From NCBI GenBank assembly GCA_047967505.1, contig CM106540.1: a stretch of DNA of 64,000 bases, one strand, 5' to 3'. Of this stretch, positions 33,610 through 44,966 are shown in pieces. Each line of letters opens with the position of its first letter. The stretch's first letter is position 1. The DNA comes from Dipteris shenzhenensis. Taxonomy: Eukaryota > Polypodiophyta > Polypodiopsida > Gleicheniales. The notes beneath the pieces were generated by a model. The model made no database searches and had not been told where the DNA came from. It saw only the letters and a list, made by a program, of their open reading frames with translations. The position numbers and the translations under genes are program-made.

Positions 33610-34913
33610 CCAAAATCTCTTTGAAAAACTAGCCCTCATTGCTCAGCTGCATTTCAGTGATGGTCCATAGAATGGTAACGGAACACTTGGCACTTTGCTT
33701 GAACTTGTGCATTTGTTGATTGGAACCTTTTATTTGGCTTCATCTCCTATGGAAATACTTTGTGCAGGTGTTCTACGTTACTCCCAACTATCACTCTACC
33801 CGTGTCCTAATGGATTGGATTTACCATTGTTGCCTTATGTATCTTCTCTTCATATTCTTGTTTTATATAGAACACGTGGATCATGTCTCAAAGCAATCCA
33901 GACAAGTGAGTGTAATCAAACAAAATAATTAAAGGCCTGGCTTGTTGGTTGTGCATTGTTGATCTGGGTTTGTGTTCCTAATCCTTGAGAGTCTCGAATT
34001 GTTGATTTCACTCTGCATTGTGATCTCCACCCATCGATGTTTTCAACGTTTTGCATTCCAATGGAGCTGCTGCCCAAAGCTTAAATGCATCATTATTGTC
34101 AGTGCTCTTGCTAATGGTGGTGAGTAGTTCATCATCTCCCATCGCATCTAACATGGAGCCCTTATCATGAGGTGCTCAACTTGCTCACCTCGTCATTATT
34201 GCCATTGATGGCACACGCTTCATTCTTCACCATTGAACCCAACAAAACATGGCTTATTATCTTGATCTCTCAGATAACAACAACGTGCGATGAACAGGTT
34301 GTCGTTTCATTCCAGTCCTTGCAAAAACCTTACCCCTCATTCGAGGCAACCTAGCATGTCTTAGTTCTGGAGAATCTTGTGTGACGACTTCTCACAAAGC
34401 TTTAGCGCTCGAGCAAAAAGATAGTCAAGGCAAATATTCTAGAAAGATGCTCTCTTGCCATACGTGTGAGACCAACACCTCGAGCATGTGCATTCAATGT
34501 GGGCTTTGAACATTAAACATTGGGAGTCATGGGCTATGAACATCATGGCAAGGATAAATAATTTCATCAATGCTTGCTTAGGATGATATGTGTTAGTCAT
34601 GCCATGGATGTTGGAGCACAGTTTCCCATGTCCCCTCCTATTCAAGGTGTTTACAAACTTAGTCCAATGTGGGCATGCCCAAGGATGTGGACGAGCAAGC
34701 TTGTCTGCCCAAGTGTACTCCATAGCTCATATGCATTTAATGCACCATGGGCAGGCATAGTGTGTAAGGCTGTTTACACACCAAATGGCACCCATGGTTG
34801 GGCAATTGTTTGGACCAATAGAAAGCCATGATTTAAGGTTTAGGCGGGCACCTCTTTACACATACACTACCCAAGCTTAGACCTTTTAATCCAACTTGAA
34901 GTCAATTGGAGCA
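33610..34913 (+). other. Possible continuation of Copia C0 gag, then no supported gene
   Basis: The first 60 bases read QNLFEKLALIAQLHFSDGP in the frame left open by the C0 gag at 10,335, followed by a TAG. This looks like the next gag helix. Beyond about 33,680 I find no domain. Short plus-strand frames (33,695-33,928 and 33,720-33,932) are not recognisable. Confidence 0.35.
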
Positions 34914-35251
34914 TAATTGAGAGCATAGTAGAGGCAAAGAGTACACGAGATAGAAGCAAAGGCAAGAGCATTGTATTCATGAATAGAGGGCCATTATATA
35001 GGCACCATGTTATATCCAATGTACATCATATGTGATGTCACAACAAAAGCCACCAAGATCCTATAATCAAGCCACCAATGAATCTCTCAATCACACACCA
35101 CACACCTAGATTCACTCAATCACACCTACTAACACCTAACTAGGCACACGTACACACACACATATGTTCACACACTCACTCATGTGATCACACTCACAAC
35201 CATAGACCTTATGACCCTAGGTATGATCCCATTACATCAATTTGTCCTTCA
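34914..35251 (-). repeat. Element F 3' LTR
   Basis: Matches the 5' LTR over nearly its whole length (cacgagatagaagcaaaggc, ggcaccatgttatat, cacacacctagattcactc). It lacks about 50 bases found in the 5' LTR near 37,697-37,748. A degenerate tgttgg end is at 34,914. Confidence 0.85.
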
Positions 35252-35428
35252 TTCCCCCCCACAAATTAATGACCTCATCCCTTAGTAGTAGTACATGGGA
35301 TGCTCCATGGCTTGCCCACCATCATGTGGCAACACACACAGCCCCAACCTGTGACTCACTCCTAGGACTCTTGGTTTACAACTGGGAGATAGACAATCAC
35401 TATGCATGGGAATACCCTTAGATCCAGC

Positions 35429-36117
35429 TGTTAAATTACATGGCGCAGCAAAACAGAAACTGAACAAAGAATAGAGAGTACACAACAAACTGGAGACAAA
35501 CAAAAATTTCCTTCGATACTGATGTAGTACAGATGATGGCTCCATCCACCCGTGCACTCCCACAGTGGAGCTTAGATGGTGATCTAGACAGATACTAGGT
35601 GAAGAGCTACTAGCTGGAAGATCTGATCTGGTACAATGGACTAGGAAGGTCACCTCTTTATAGCTATGAGGACGGTCAGATCAACGTAGTCGGTGAAACT
35701 GACTAGTCAACCTAGTCGGTGGAGCCAACCAGTCAACCTAGTTGGTGGAATCGACTAATCATCCATGGAATATTTAGAGAATATTCCCTATACCGTCACC
35801 TTAAGGGCTCTCACCCCTGAACCCCCCTGGCCGCTGGCCCCCAGGGCCCAGCAAGAATAAGGGGCTCCCACACAATTAAGACAATAAGCCTCGTTGTGCT
35901 ACCAGCTTACCTACCCTGCCTAGCCCATAGGCTAGACTCACATAGATCACATCTACTATCAACAGTCTCATTGATAGACCTCATCTGACATGCAAGTTAA
36001 GATCCATCTAGTGTCCCAAGCTCACACATGGCTTCTCCTCATATGGGGGCCTTACAACTTGAGCACCTTGGACCACTGGTGGTTACCAAGAGGGTGGGGC
36101 ATTGAGCATATCTAACA
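35429..36117 (-). mobile_element. Solo LTR of a Copia element (C0 family), inside F
   Basis: 689 bases, reading tgttagatatgctcaatgcc at its start and ending atttaaca on the minus strand. Five-base target duplication ccagc at 35,424-35,428 and 36,118-36,122. A TATA box (gctataaag, minus strand) lies near 35,659. Its start resembles the C0 LTR. No internal domain is attached, so it is a recombination product. Confidence 0.85.
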
Positions 36118-36207
36118 CCAGCAAGGTAAAACATAAGACTAACAATCATTTAAGGGGGACATCCCAAGGTAGAGAACCCTTATTGGACCACACACACATA
36201 AATATTC

Positions 36208-36438
36208 CTAATTTGAATGTATGGGGAAAATTCCCCCCTTGATGGAAGTCCTTTTGCATCTTCGTTTCCATGCCACCATTGTATCGGACCCATTATGCTT
36301 GTCCCTTGTCTTGTTGTCCTCCTCCTTATCCATATTCTTGGAGCTGTAGTCTTTCTTCCTTGTCTCGGACCCTTTGCAATTGTCCTTGATTGAGGTCTTC
36401 ATGATCTTCTTGAATTGACCATGCCTTTTCTTAGGCAC
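36208..36438 (-). other. Short Lys-rich open frame in F
   Basis: 76 codons, very rich in Lys, Asp and Asn, in the sense direction of F. It could be a leftover of gag or chance; no motif is seen. Confidence 0.2.
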
Positions 36439-36714
36439 CCAATCTTATGACTTCTCATGGTCACTCATCAAAACTATAATTACATCATCTCCATATAGAT
36501 GTAAAGAAGTTGCATACATCATTCAGTCACCTTCAATCATCAAATAGGCTACATAATTATAGTCAATGAAGCTCATCATCCAAGCATATACATAGTCAAA
36601 CATAGTCAAAATTGGACACCAACCCAAAGATTCAACTTGAATCGATGCTAGAAGACATGATATGAGCATATGATCAAAATACAAGGTAAAGAATGAATAA
36701 TAAGGAAACTTTAG

Positions 36715-37366
36715 ACCACTTCGCCCCTTCAGAATTTTGACTATTGATCTCGATTTTGATTGTTTCCCCCAAATTGAGCTATCAGAAACTGTGGGCCAAA
36801 ATTGGAGAGCTATGGAGTAGCAATCAAGGGGCTTTTGTAGTGTAATGAAGGCTCTTTGTGAGGAAAGTATCCAGCGTAGAGGAGAGGTGAAATGTCACGC
36901 GGCTATACCTGGGAGAATTTCTTCAATGCTCAATGATGATGATGAGACTCCAAAGAAGTAGATGCTATTTGAAGTTACTGATCGTCAAATTTCTCCCTCT
37001 CCCCCTACTCCAACTAATTGTTAGTGTGGGGTTGTGAAGTCTCACGAGGATAATGAGAACATGTGTGTTGATGCTAATAAGAAGCAGCTATCCACCGAGC
37101 AGCTGGGCATCTCAACCTCGAGCTACAATATGCAGATGACTGTGAAGAAGCAGTTGGAGAAGAAGAGGAGGAGGCAGCGCAAGCAGCTGCAGCATGAATT
37201 GACCACAGCCATGCAGCCAACTCCACCTTTCTTTAGATTCTCCTCATCTAGCTATAGTAGTTCAAAGTGGTCTCCGATAGGCAACATAAGAAAGCTTCGC
37301 TATTGCCGCTCCTGGCTCTTGTGCCCCATCATCCGAGCTCCACTATATGATGTGGAGGGAGGGTAG
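36715..37366 (+). pseudogene. Probable captured host-gene fragment in F (antisense)
   Basis: On the strand opposite to F's own sense, one frame runs for about 217 codons with only three stops, all TAG (36,818; 36,959; 37,022). The predicted protein begins DFDCFPQIELSETVGQNW, includes CHAAIPGRISSMLNDDDETP and VVKSHEDNENMCVDANKKQL, and has a basic coil (KKQLEKKRRRQRKQLQHEL). It ends 3 bases before F's primer site. I do not recognise the source gene. The even amino-acid use and lack of retroelement motifs suggest transduplication of a host exon. Confidence 0.45.
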
Positions 37367-37368
37367 TA

Positions 37369-37382
37369 TGGCTCTGATACCA
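37369..37382 (-). other. Primer binding site (tRNA-iMet) of F
   Basis: Minus strand tggtatcagagcca, two bases from the 5' LTR end, a perfect initiator-Met site. It fixes F's orientation. Confidence 0.92.
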
Positions 37383-37384
37383 AT

Positions 37385-37778
37385 TGTTGGAGCATAATTG
37401 CGATCATGGTAGAGGCAAATAGTACACGAGATAGAAGCAAAGGCAAGAGCATTGTATTCATGAATAGAGGGCCATTATATAGGCACCATGTTATATCTAG
37501 TGTACATCATATGTGATGTCACAACAGAAGCCACCAAGATCCTATAATCAAGCCACGACCTCCATGAATCTCTCAATCACACACCACACACCTAGATTCA
37601 CTCAATCACACCTACTAACACCTAACTAGGCACACATACACACATATATGTTCACACACTCACTCATGTGATCACACTCACAACCATAGACCTTATGCGT
37701 CTTTCTTGCTTTGAACGCCGTTCCCACGGTGGTCTTTCAAGGTGAGAATATGATCCCATTACATCAATTTGTCCTTCA
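37385..37778 (-). repeat. Element F 5' LTR
   Basis: Minus-strand ends are tgaaggacaaattg and attatgctccaaca (TG...CA). Confidence 0.88.
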
Positions 37779-38367
37779 TCCACATCATGCGGGATCATCC
37801 GGTGCCACTACACGTACTTTCCAGGTAAGAACATGCTTCCTCTCTTTCCTATTTTTCTTTTAGTGAACACATTGGCCTGTAGCTAGGTAACATTGGTGCT
37901 AGCTGCAGTGATGGGCATAGGAACTCTCCTCTCTTTTCCCTCTTTTTCCCATTTGTTGTTCTCTTGTTCTCTCCTCTTTTCTCTTGCTCCCTTCTCTTTC
38001 CCTCCTCTCTTTTCCTCTTCTCTTTTCCCTCTTTTTCCCCTCTCTTTCTCTCTCTCTCTCTCCTGTTTTAGAAAGGTCATCCTTGGGTAGCCCATCGATG
38101 GAGAGGGCTAGATTTAGCCATTCACCATCAAGATATGGGTCCTCCAGCTCATTTGGACCCTCAGTTTTACGTACTTGGGCAGAGTGTAAAATGGCTGCCA
38201 ATCCGTTGGGCACCCAATTTTTAATGATCTCACAAGGGGGGGCCGGTTTGTAACTATTCCAGCCCATCCATGACTCTTTTTTTGGGTGACCAAACTTTGG
38301 GCACCCTTTGGCGGTGTGTAGAGGAGTTTCAATTAAAAGTGTCAAACAGCTTCTTCTTGATTAGGCA
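37779..38367 (+). other. Upstream region of PPR gene 1, pyrimidine-rich
   Basis: About 37,920-38,065 is almost pure C/T on the plus strand, including a (ct)n run at 38,045-38,062. Such tracts occur in plant promoters and 5' leaders. No TATA box in a clear position. The open frames here on both strands are low-complexity by-products. Confidence 0.4.
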
Positions 38368-40608
38368 ATGGAGCAACTAAATGTTCTTCTACCATGCAAC
38401 CCAACGCAACACAGGCAACAAAGTAAGTTGTTGAGCAACAATCTCAGCTCTTCAGAGTTTAGGCAGAAGATTACTACGGAGTCTCTTTGAGTAGACGAGG
38501 CCAAAAGTCCAGATTTGTTTAAAGATGCGATAGGAACGCGACACCCATCTACATTGGAAGTGGAAGCCATTCCTTTGGTGCAGCCAGCGCTCGCAAGGGT
38601 TTGCCTCAGAACAATGAGCTTTAGAGATTTTCGTGTGGAAGTTTTGAATGAGCTTCCGTTGTTTGAGACAAACAAATTGCTACATACGTATATGAAGCGT
38701 GGGAGCTTGGTCGATGCTCGCCATGTGTTTGACAAGATGCCAAGGCACGATGTGGTGTCATGGAACATTGTCATCCTTGGGTATGCCAAACAGGAACAAG
38801 GTGCGCTGGCTTTGGACTTGTATGCACGGATGCGCCAGGAAGGTCTCCAACCGAATGCTAGAACCTTTGTTTGTGCGTTGAAGGCTTGCAGTAGCCTGGC
38901 AGCTCTGGAAGATGGAGACCAATTCGAGGATGGAGGATGCACAGAGAAAGGTAGGGCCATACACTCCCAAGTCGTAAAGGGTGGTTTGGAGTCGGATGTA
39001 TTTGTGGGAACCACCTTAGTAGATATGTATGGGAAATTTGGGAGCATGGAGGATGCACGACGTGTCTTCGATGAATTGCCTCATCGTAATGCGGTATCGT
39101 GGAATTCTATGATCCTGGGGTATGCCAAGCAGGAAGACGGTGCAATGGCTTTGGAGTTGTATGCACAGATGCACCAAGAAGGTATCCAGTCAACTGCTCG
39201 AACCTTTGTTGGTGGATTGAAGGCTTGCAGCACCCTGGCAGCAATGAAAGAGGACTCCAAATTTATAGAAATGGGAAACCTGAAGAAATGTAGAGCCATC
39301 CACTCCCAAGTAGTACAGGGTGGCTTCGATTCTGAAGGATTCGTGGGAAATGCTTTGGTTGATATGTATGCAAAATGTGGGAACATGGAGGATGCACATG
39401 TTGTCTTTGAGGAATTGCCTCATCGTGATGTGGTTTCCTGGAATGCCATGATCCTGGGATTTAGCAAGGAAGAGGGTGCACTGTCTTTGAATCTGTATGG
39501 GCAGATGCAACGGCAAGGTTTCCACCCCAGTGCTCGAACTTTTGTGGGTGCATTGAAGGCTTGCAGTAGTCTGGCAGCACTAGAAGAGGGCAAGCACATT
39601 GATGGGAAATTTGCCAAAATAGGATGCCTGGAGAAAGGTAGAGCTATCCACGTCCAAGTAGTGAAGAATGGTTTTGAATGTGATATATTTGCGGGAACTG
39701 CCTTGGTCAATATGTACGCTAAGTGTGAGAGCATGGAGGATGCACGTCATGTCTTTGATGAATCGCCTCGCCGTGATATGGTGTCCTGGAATGCCATGAT
39801 TTTAGCATATGCTGAGCAAGAGGAAAATGAGGAGGCTTTTAGGCTTTACACACAAATGCAATGGCAAGGTGTGTCACCAGATAGCTTGGCCTTTGTTGCC
39901 ATCCTGAAAGCATGTGGCAACACAGCAGCCTTGGAAATTGGAATGGAACTCCATTCTCAAATTATTATGTTTGGACTTGAGTCTGTTTTGAATGTAGCCA
40001 ATGGTCTTATTGACATGTATGCTAAATGTGGGAGCATGGTTGATGCTCAACAATTGTTTAATGTTTTACCCACAAGGGATGTCGTTATATGGAATACATT
40101 AATTGCAGGATATGCCCGCCAGGGCTTTAGTGAGCTTGTGTTTCATTTGTTTGAGAGAATGAGGCGAGAAAGCATACAGCCAGACGTGGTGACTTTTGTC
40201 AGTATTCTCACAGTATGCAGTCATGTGGGTCTAGTGGACAAGGGCCAGGAGTACTTTCAAGCTATGAGCGAACAATATGGCATTATTGCGACCATGGAGC
40301 TTTACACTTGCATGGTTGATCTTCTTGGCCGTGCAGGCCAATTGTACAAGGCAGTGGCAATAGTAGAGAAGATTCCTTTCCAACCTAGTGCTATTGTATG
40401 GTTGACTGTGTTGGGGGCTTGCCGAAGGTGGAATAATGTAGAGGTTGGAAGGTATGCTTTTGAAAATGTGGTGAGATTAGACGGAAAACTTACTGCACCA
40501 TATGTGCTGATGGAAAACATATATGCAGATGCTCACATTCATGATGAACGCATAAGATGGAGCTTATGTGAGAATGCAATTGTAGAGCTCCCAAAAGGGG
40601 GCCAATGA
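38368..40608 (+). pseudogene. PPR gene 1 (PLS class, E-type end), early stop
   Basis: An intron-free PPR gene. The likely original ATG is 38,368; a TGA at codon 41 (38,488) interrupts it, and Arg is the probable original codon. The next in-frame ATG is 38,614, which would give 664 residues without the N-terminal extension expected to carry the organelle targeting peptide. From there the frame is open to 40,608. It contains about 16-17 PPR units in S-P-L order (DVVSWN, ALKACSSLAALE, DMYAKCG), then a last L2/S2 pair and an E motif (YVLMENIYADAHIHDERIRW). It stops after LPKGGQ with no E+ or DYW domain. Three L units carry extra 12-16 residues. Such proteins bind organelle RNA, often as editing or processing factors. 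It may be a pseudogene or use the inner start. Confidence 0.85.
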
Positions 40609-43272
40609 TACATGTGCCACAGAGCAGTGTTGCGTCACGTGCAGGTCCAAATCGTGCTCTCATAGTGGTACTCATTGGATCAGTGCCCGGTGGAGTCCAT
40701 AGAGGACTATGGCTATATGCCACCCCAATGAACTAGCACACTATGTGAATGATTACCTGAAGAACTTCCATAACTAGTATGGAATATGGGGTCATCACGG
40801 TATTGAAATTTGTAGGAAGAGGCCATTTAAGTACACTACGATAGAGCCGCATGGCCAAAAAACATCAAGAAGTAGTAGCACCTCCCTTATAGCTCATCCC
40901 TTGCAACTTGCTTCAATGCCTAGCCATCCACAAGGACATCTCTTCCCCCCCTAAAAAGAGGCCACGGGGATTGAGGAGAGATCCCTCTATTAGGCCTCGT
41001 ATTTGAGGGATATGCATGGGGGGTTAAGTAGTCCTTGACTTGACCTGTGTACACCAGTACATACCAAAGGACACCCTCATGCCCTTAGTATATGTGGAGG
41101 TGAGGCATAGACCCCAACAATCCCTGAGCAAGCCAAAGCCACACATTTAATTGACTAGCTTCCCCCTCCGGAGTATTGTTCTCCTGGAATTGCTGCGTGC
41201 CTTCTCTGAGCATATGCCACTGTCAGGTTCCTAGAGCTGCCTACCAATAAGTGCTCCCATTGACATTGAATTCAAATTGATACACCAGACAGTGATATAG
41301 CTTAGTTGCCACACAGTCATGCAGGCGCCATTACTGCAAGGAGCTTCTGTGGACTGTCATATCCCGCTGGAGCTGGCAAAGTACGTGCAACTGTTGTGAC
41401 ACATCATCATCATCATCACCATGTACATCATCTATAGCATCCACCATGGTCTGCATCCGCCAGAAAGGAGCCTTGCATGGCTCTGACAACACTTGTAGAG
41501 CCCCTAAAACAGGGTCGATGATCATGTGGCACTATGCAGTCGCATGCGGGTTCCTCAGACGGGCTGCCTGGCTGCTCCTGAGAACTTCTCTTACGCCTTA
41601 AAAAGATAGAGGAGAGTACCCTCTATCAGGCTCTATATTCAAGTGATAATCAAGTACTATTTGCATGTGCAGCTAATGAGTCCCTGAATTTACATGTGTG
41701 CACCAGACCCTTAGCCCTCATCTGGTTTGGTTTTTTCCACCATAAGGTAAGGTATTCTTCCCAACAGCTCAATCATGGGAGAGAACCCAGAACAGAGTTC
41801 ACTGCATTTGTGGCAGAATGGTGCATTCTATTATGGTGCTTGATTGGAGCCATCTCCAAAGCAAAGATTTTATGCAAGGCTGGCAAATCTTTCTTTTCAA
41901 ATTGAAGAGTAAGGATACTGTGCCTGATTTGGACAGTATCTTTCAGGAAATGGCCTACTGAAAGGAAGATGCACTTCTGGACACAGTGAGCAGGTGACGG
42001 CCCTTTGCCCTATTAATATTCCTGAGCAGATAACATAAGTGCAGGTCTGTGATGATTGTCACAAGACCGACCACTGGTGAATCAAATTACATCAGAACGA
42101 TCTTGCAGAGACGCAAATCACATTCATAACGACAAAGGTAGAAAAGTGCTCTTGTGGGGACTGTTGGTGACTAATGCTTTCATAACAGTATCCCTCTGCT
42201 GTGGAGACTGTGTGCCAAAATGGAGTCTGCTGTGCTGACAGGAGTGGAGATACCTTACAGTGCATGTCTTAGATCTGGTGGCTACTGGCCTGCCTGTACT
42301 GGGAAGGATATCAGCTGATCTTGGCCCGCATCATTCCTTTGTTCCTGCATTCCGAGGGTATCCCCCATAACTTTATCTGCAGTTCTTCTGTACAGTCCCC
42401 CGCTGATGGCGATTGGCGTCTGGTAGATCCGACTGCGTCACCTGCATGTCCCATCTGTGACGCGTCTCTGGATAAGCTCACACAAAGCGGCAGCACAAAT
42501 TGGATTTGTGAATTAATGGATGTCCCGCACAGTATACTTTGTTCAAACATTGAGAGAAATGCGCTGCCCTCGGAAAAAATTAAGGGTTCTCAAGAACCAC
42601 AAGCAGAACTGTGTGCAATGGGTAGAAGCTGTGTGACAGCAGAAGACTTGTGCTCAATGACAGCCCTCGCTGGCTAAGACTATGACTTGCAATCATACGA
42701 GTAACAATTCTAAACTGTTTTTATAACAATTATCCTGCTGTAATGAGTGACCCCTTAGCAGTGAAGCACAAGACATGACACAGTACAGACTAAACTTCAC
42801 AAAAAACTAGTTGGGAGTCAGAGAGACAGACAGACACAATACAAACATATGCACACGGAACCACGAATGAACATCTGCAGACACACAGATCAAAGGAAAA
42901 AAATAGATCAAAGAGAGAACTAATTAAGAAACAAGGTTCTGCTCAAGTTCTCATGAGCACCACCAATCCCTCTCAGTTCCTAGCATCAGTTGTCTTAATC
43001 CTGATTCATTCCCATGTTGTCTAAGACAATCATCACCAAACCTAGTGGAGCAACAAGAAGAATTTCCTTTCAGTATCTGGATGCTTTATGAGATGCAGGT
43101 GTGTGGAGTCTAAAAGGCAATTTGGTCAGAACTCCCTCGTACTATGGAAGTTGTTGGCAGTTCTAATGCTTATTTAGGTGTGGTGTAGATAAATGGTCAG
43201 ATATAGCACCTTATGGCCTCAGTGGAGCAGCATCCCGTTGTCCTTGTGGTATAGGTTGGGAGTCACCTTTCG
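40609..43272. other. No recognised gene except one small ORF
   Basis: Non-coding by eye, with a short (atc)n-like run near 41,402. The only frame I note is at 42,321-42,677. No LTR end or transposon domain was found. Confidence 0.35.
42321..42677 (+). CDS. Hypothetical small ORF or exon
   Basis: 118 codons with even composition and a CPICDASLDKL segment that could pair with later Cys residues. The first codon is TTG, so a real start is not shown; it could be an exon of an unrecognised gene or chance. It is followed by a stop and AT-rich sequence. No relation to the neighbouring PPR gene is seen. Confidence 0.2.
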   Translation: MARIIPLFLHSEGIPHNFICSSSVQSPADGDWRLVDPTASPACPICDASLDKLTQSGSTNWICELMDVPHSILCSNIERNALPSEKIKGSQEPQAELCAMGRSCVTAEDLCSMTALAG

Positions 43273-44340
43273 TCCAAGTTGCGGCCTGCTGGTATTGTGA
43301 TAATTCTTTCTATCTTAAATGGTGCATTGCCCTATCAGCTAGATTTAGATTTAGATGCTCGTTGGGGAGATACTAAAATGAAAACGTTTATAGACTTCAC
43401 AAGCAGTTGTAGCTTGAATGAAGAGATTTTGGACTACCTTTTGATTAGCCTTCTCCTTTAGTGCTAGCCTTCGTCATGGCTGAGTCTGCCCTTCACCTCC
43501 GGAATGCCGACAGAAACTCAGTACGAAGACTTTGTATAAATGGATGCTCAAGTATGTGTGGGTGTGTGGATTTGTATGTGTGAGAGCATATTTTTATACT
43601 ATGGTCTACACCCACTGTTGGGCGCTGATGTCAGTGGGGATGTCATAGTAGCTAGTCCCTGCTATGCATGATGGAGTTTATGGTTTTCAACCTTGTGAGT
43701 GACTATGATGAGATTGAACTGCACTATGTTGTGTTTTTAGAGGATGAGTTTGGGAATTCTGAATTCATCTAGGTATATGCTTCTGCTGTATTAGCGGGCA
43801 TGCAAATTTCACCTTGTGAAGTTTTTATCCAAGTTGCGGCCTGCTGGTATTGTGATAATTCTTTCTATCTTAAATGGTGCATTGCCCTATCAGCTAGATT
43901 TAGATTTAGATGCTCGTTGGGGAGAGACTAAAATGAAAACGTTTATAGACTTCACAAGCAGTTGTAGCTTGAATGAAGAGATTTTGGACTACCTTTTGAT
44001 TAGCCTTCTCCTTTAGTGCTAGCCTTCGTCATGGCTGAGTTTGTCCTTCACCTCCGGAGTGCCGACAGAAACTCAATACGAAGACTTTGTATAAATGGAT
44101 GCTCAAGTATGTGTGGGTGTGTGGATTTGTATGTGTGAGAGCATATTTTTATACTATGGTCTACACCCACTGTTGGACGCTGATGACGTCAGTGGGGATG
44201 TCATAGTAGCTAGTCCTTGCCATGCATGATGGAGTTTATGGTTTTCAACCTTGTGAGTGACTATCATGAGATTGAAACTGCACTATGTTGTGTTTTTAGA
44301 GGATGAGTTTGGGAATGTTCCTGGATTCATCTAGGTATAT
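43273..44340 (+). repeat. Tandem duplication, 0.5-kb unit
   Basis: Copy one is 43,273-43,778, copy two 43,828-44,340, offset 555 bases, about 97% alike by eye. Both keep a 60-codon frame starting near LRPAGIVIILSILNGALPYQ. Differences include a gac insertion, several transitions and a small replacement near the end (gaattctgaattc against gaatgttcctggattc). Confidence 0.9.
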
Positions 44341-44429
44341 ATTGACTTTACGTCTCCATGTAAGGTGAGGTATTCAACCTGATCCCATGAGAACACCGGT
44401 ATACATACTGAGGATCTCAAGTGAAGGAT

Positions 44430-44951
44430 TGTCATGTGCACGGATTGGTATCTGACGTGTACTGGGTACACAAGACTAGCTTAGGTAACCTGGGGAGGCT
44501 TAGAGCTAGGCAGGCTTGATCCTCGGGTTGAGTGGCAAGGGTACGGACTATTTATAGGTCTTCGCTATTTTTGGCGCTCAAGGCCCGAGTCTATAAAAGG
44601 GGCCCAGGGGGTTCAGTTCTCAGTGTGCAGTTGGGAGCAAGTTTCGTTCCCAGGTGCTAGGTCTGTTCCTGGATTGAGTCGCGGACGTGCGCCTGCATCT
44701 TAGCGTAGCCCAAGGCCCAGTGGCAGATCCCAGGCTTCACAGCGCCACCTGGTGGTATGGGACACCAGGCTGGTTTGGATCTGATTGGGAGTTTGTGCTA
44801 GTAGCTCAGCTCGTGGCTCGGAGGGGACATCTCCTGATTTGGGATCACATCCCGTAGATGTCATGGTTGGGTGGTGAGCAGCCTGCTCTGTTCTCATGTG
44901 GTGTGTGTTTGTTTTGCAGATCAGAGGTTTCAGGAGTGCTGGGATGTGTCA
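44430..44951 (+). repeat. Element D 5' LTR
   Basis: Starts tgtcatgtgcacgg and ends gggatgtgtca. TATA box (ctataaaagg) at 44,591-44,600. Confidence 0.96.
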
Positions 44952-44953
44952 GT

Positions 44954-44966
44954 TGGTATCAGAGCC
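44954..44966 (+). other. Primer binding site (tRNA-iMet) of D
   Basis: tggtatcagagcc, two bases after the LTR. Confidence 0.95.

Larger units (their letters stand above)
34914..37778 (-). mobile_element. Non-autonomous LTR element F
   Basis: A small LTR element on the minus strand. Its 5' LTR is 37,385-37,778 and its 3' LTR 34,914-35,251. The primer site tggctctgatacca (plus strand view) lies at 37,369-37,382 and the polypurine tract at 35,252-35,263. It has no gag or pol. The internal region holds a probable gene fragment in the opposite direction (36,715-37,366) and a solo Copia LTR (35,429-36,117). Without that solo LTR it would be about 2.2 kb. No target duplication was found. Confidence 0.8.

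Noticed and set aside
33695-33932. Two overlapping short plus-strand ORFs as a gene
   Set aside because: No domain, no start context and they overlap in different frames; the tgtgcag phrase alone is not enough for an intron.
34914-37778. Target duplication for element F
   Set aside because: The five bases on each side (aagtc and tccac) do not match; the outer end of the 3' LTR is degraded.
37883-38345. Arg/Glu/Lys-rich minus-strand ORF upstream of PPR 1
   Set aside because: It is the complement of a pyrimidine-rich tract; low-complexity, no start context or domain.
38361-40723. Many minus-strand ORFs opposite PPR 1, and those opposite PPR 2
   Set aside because: Shadows of the PPR coding frame on the other strand.
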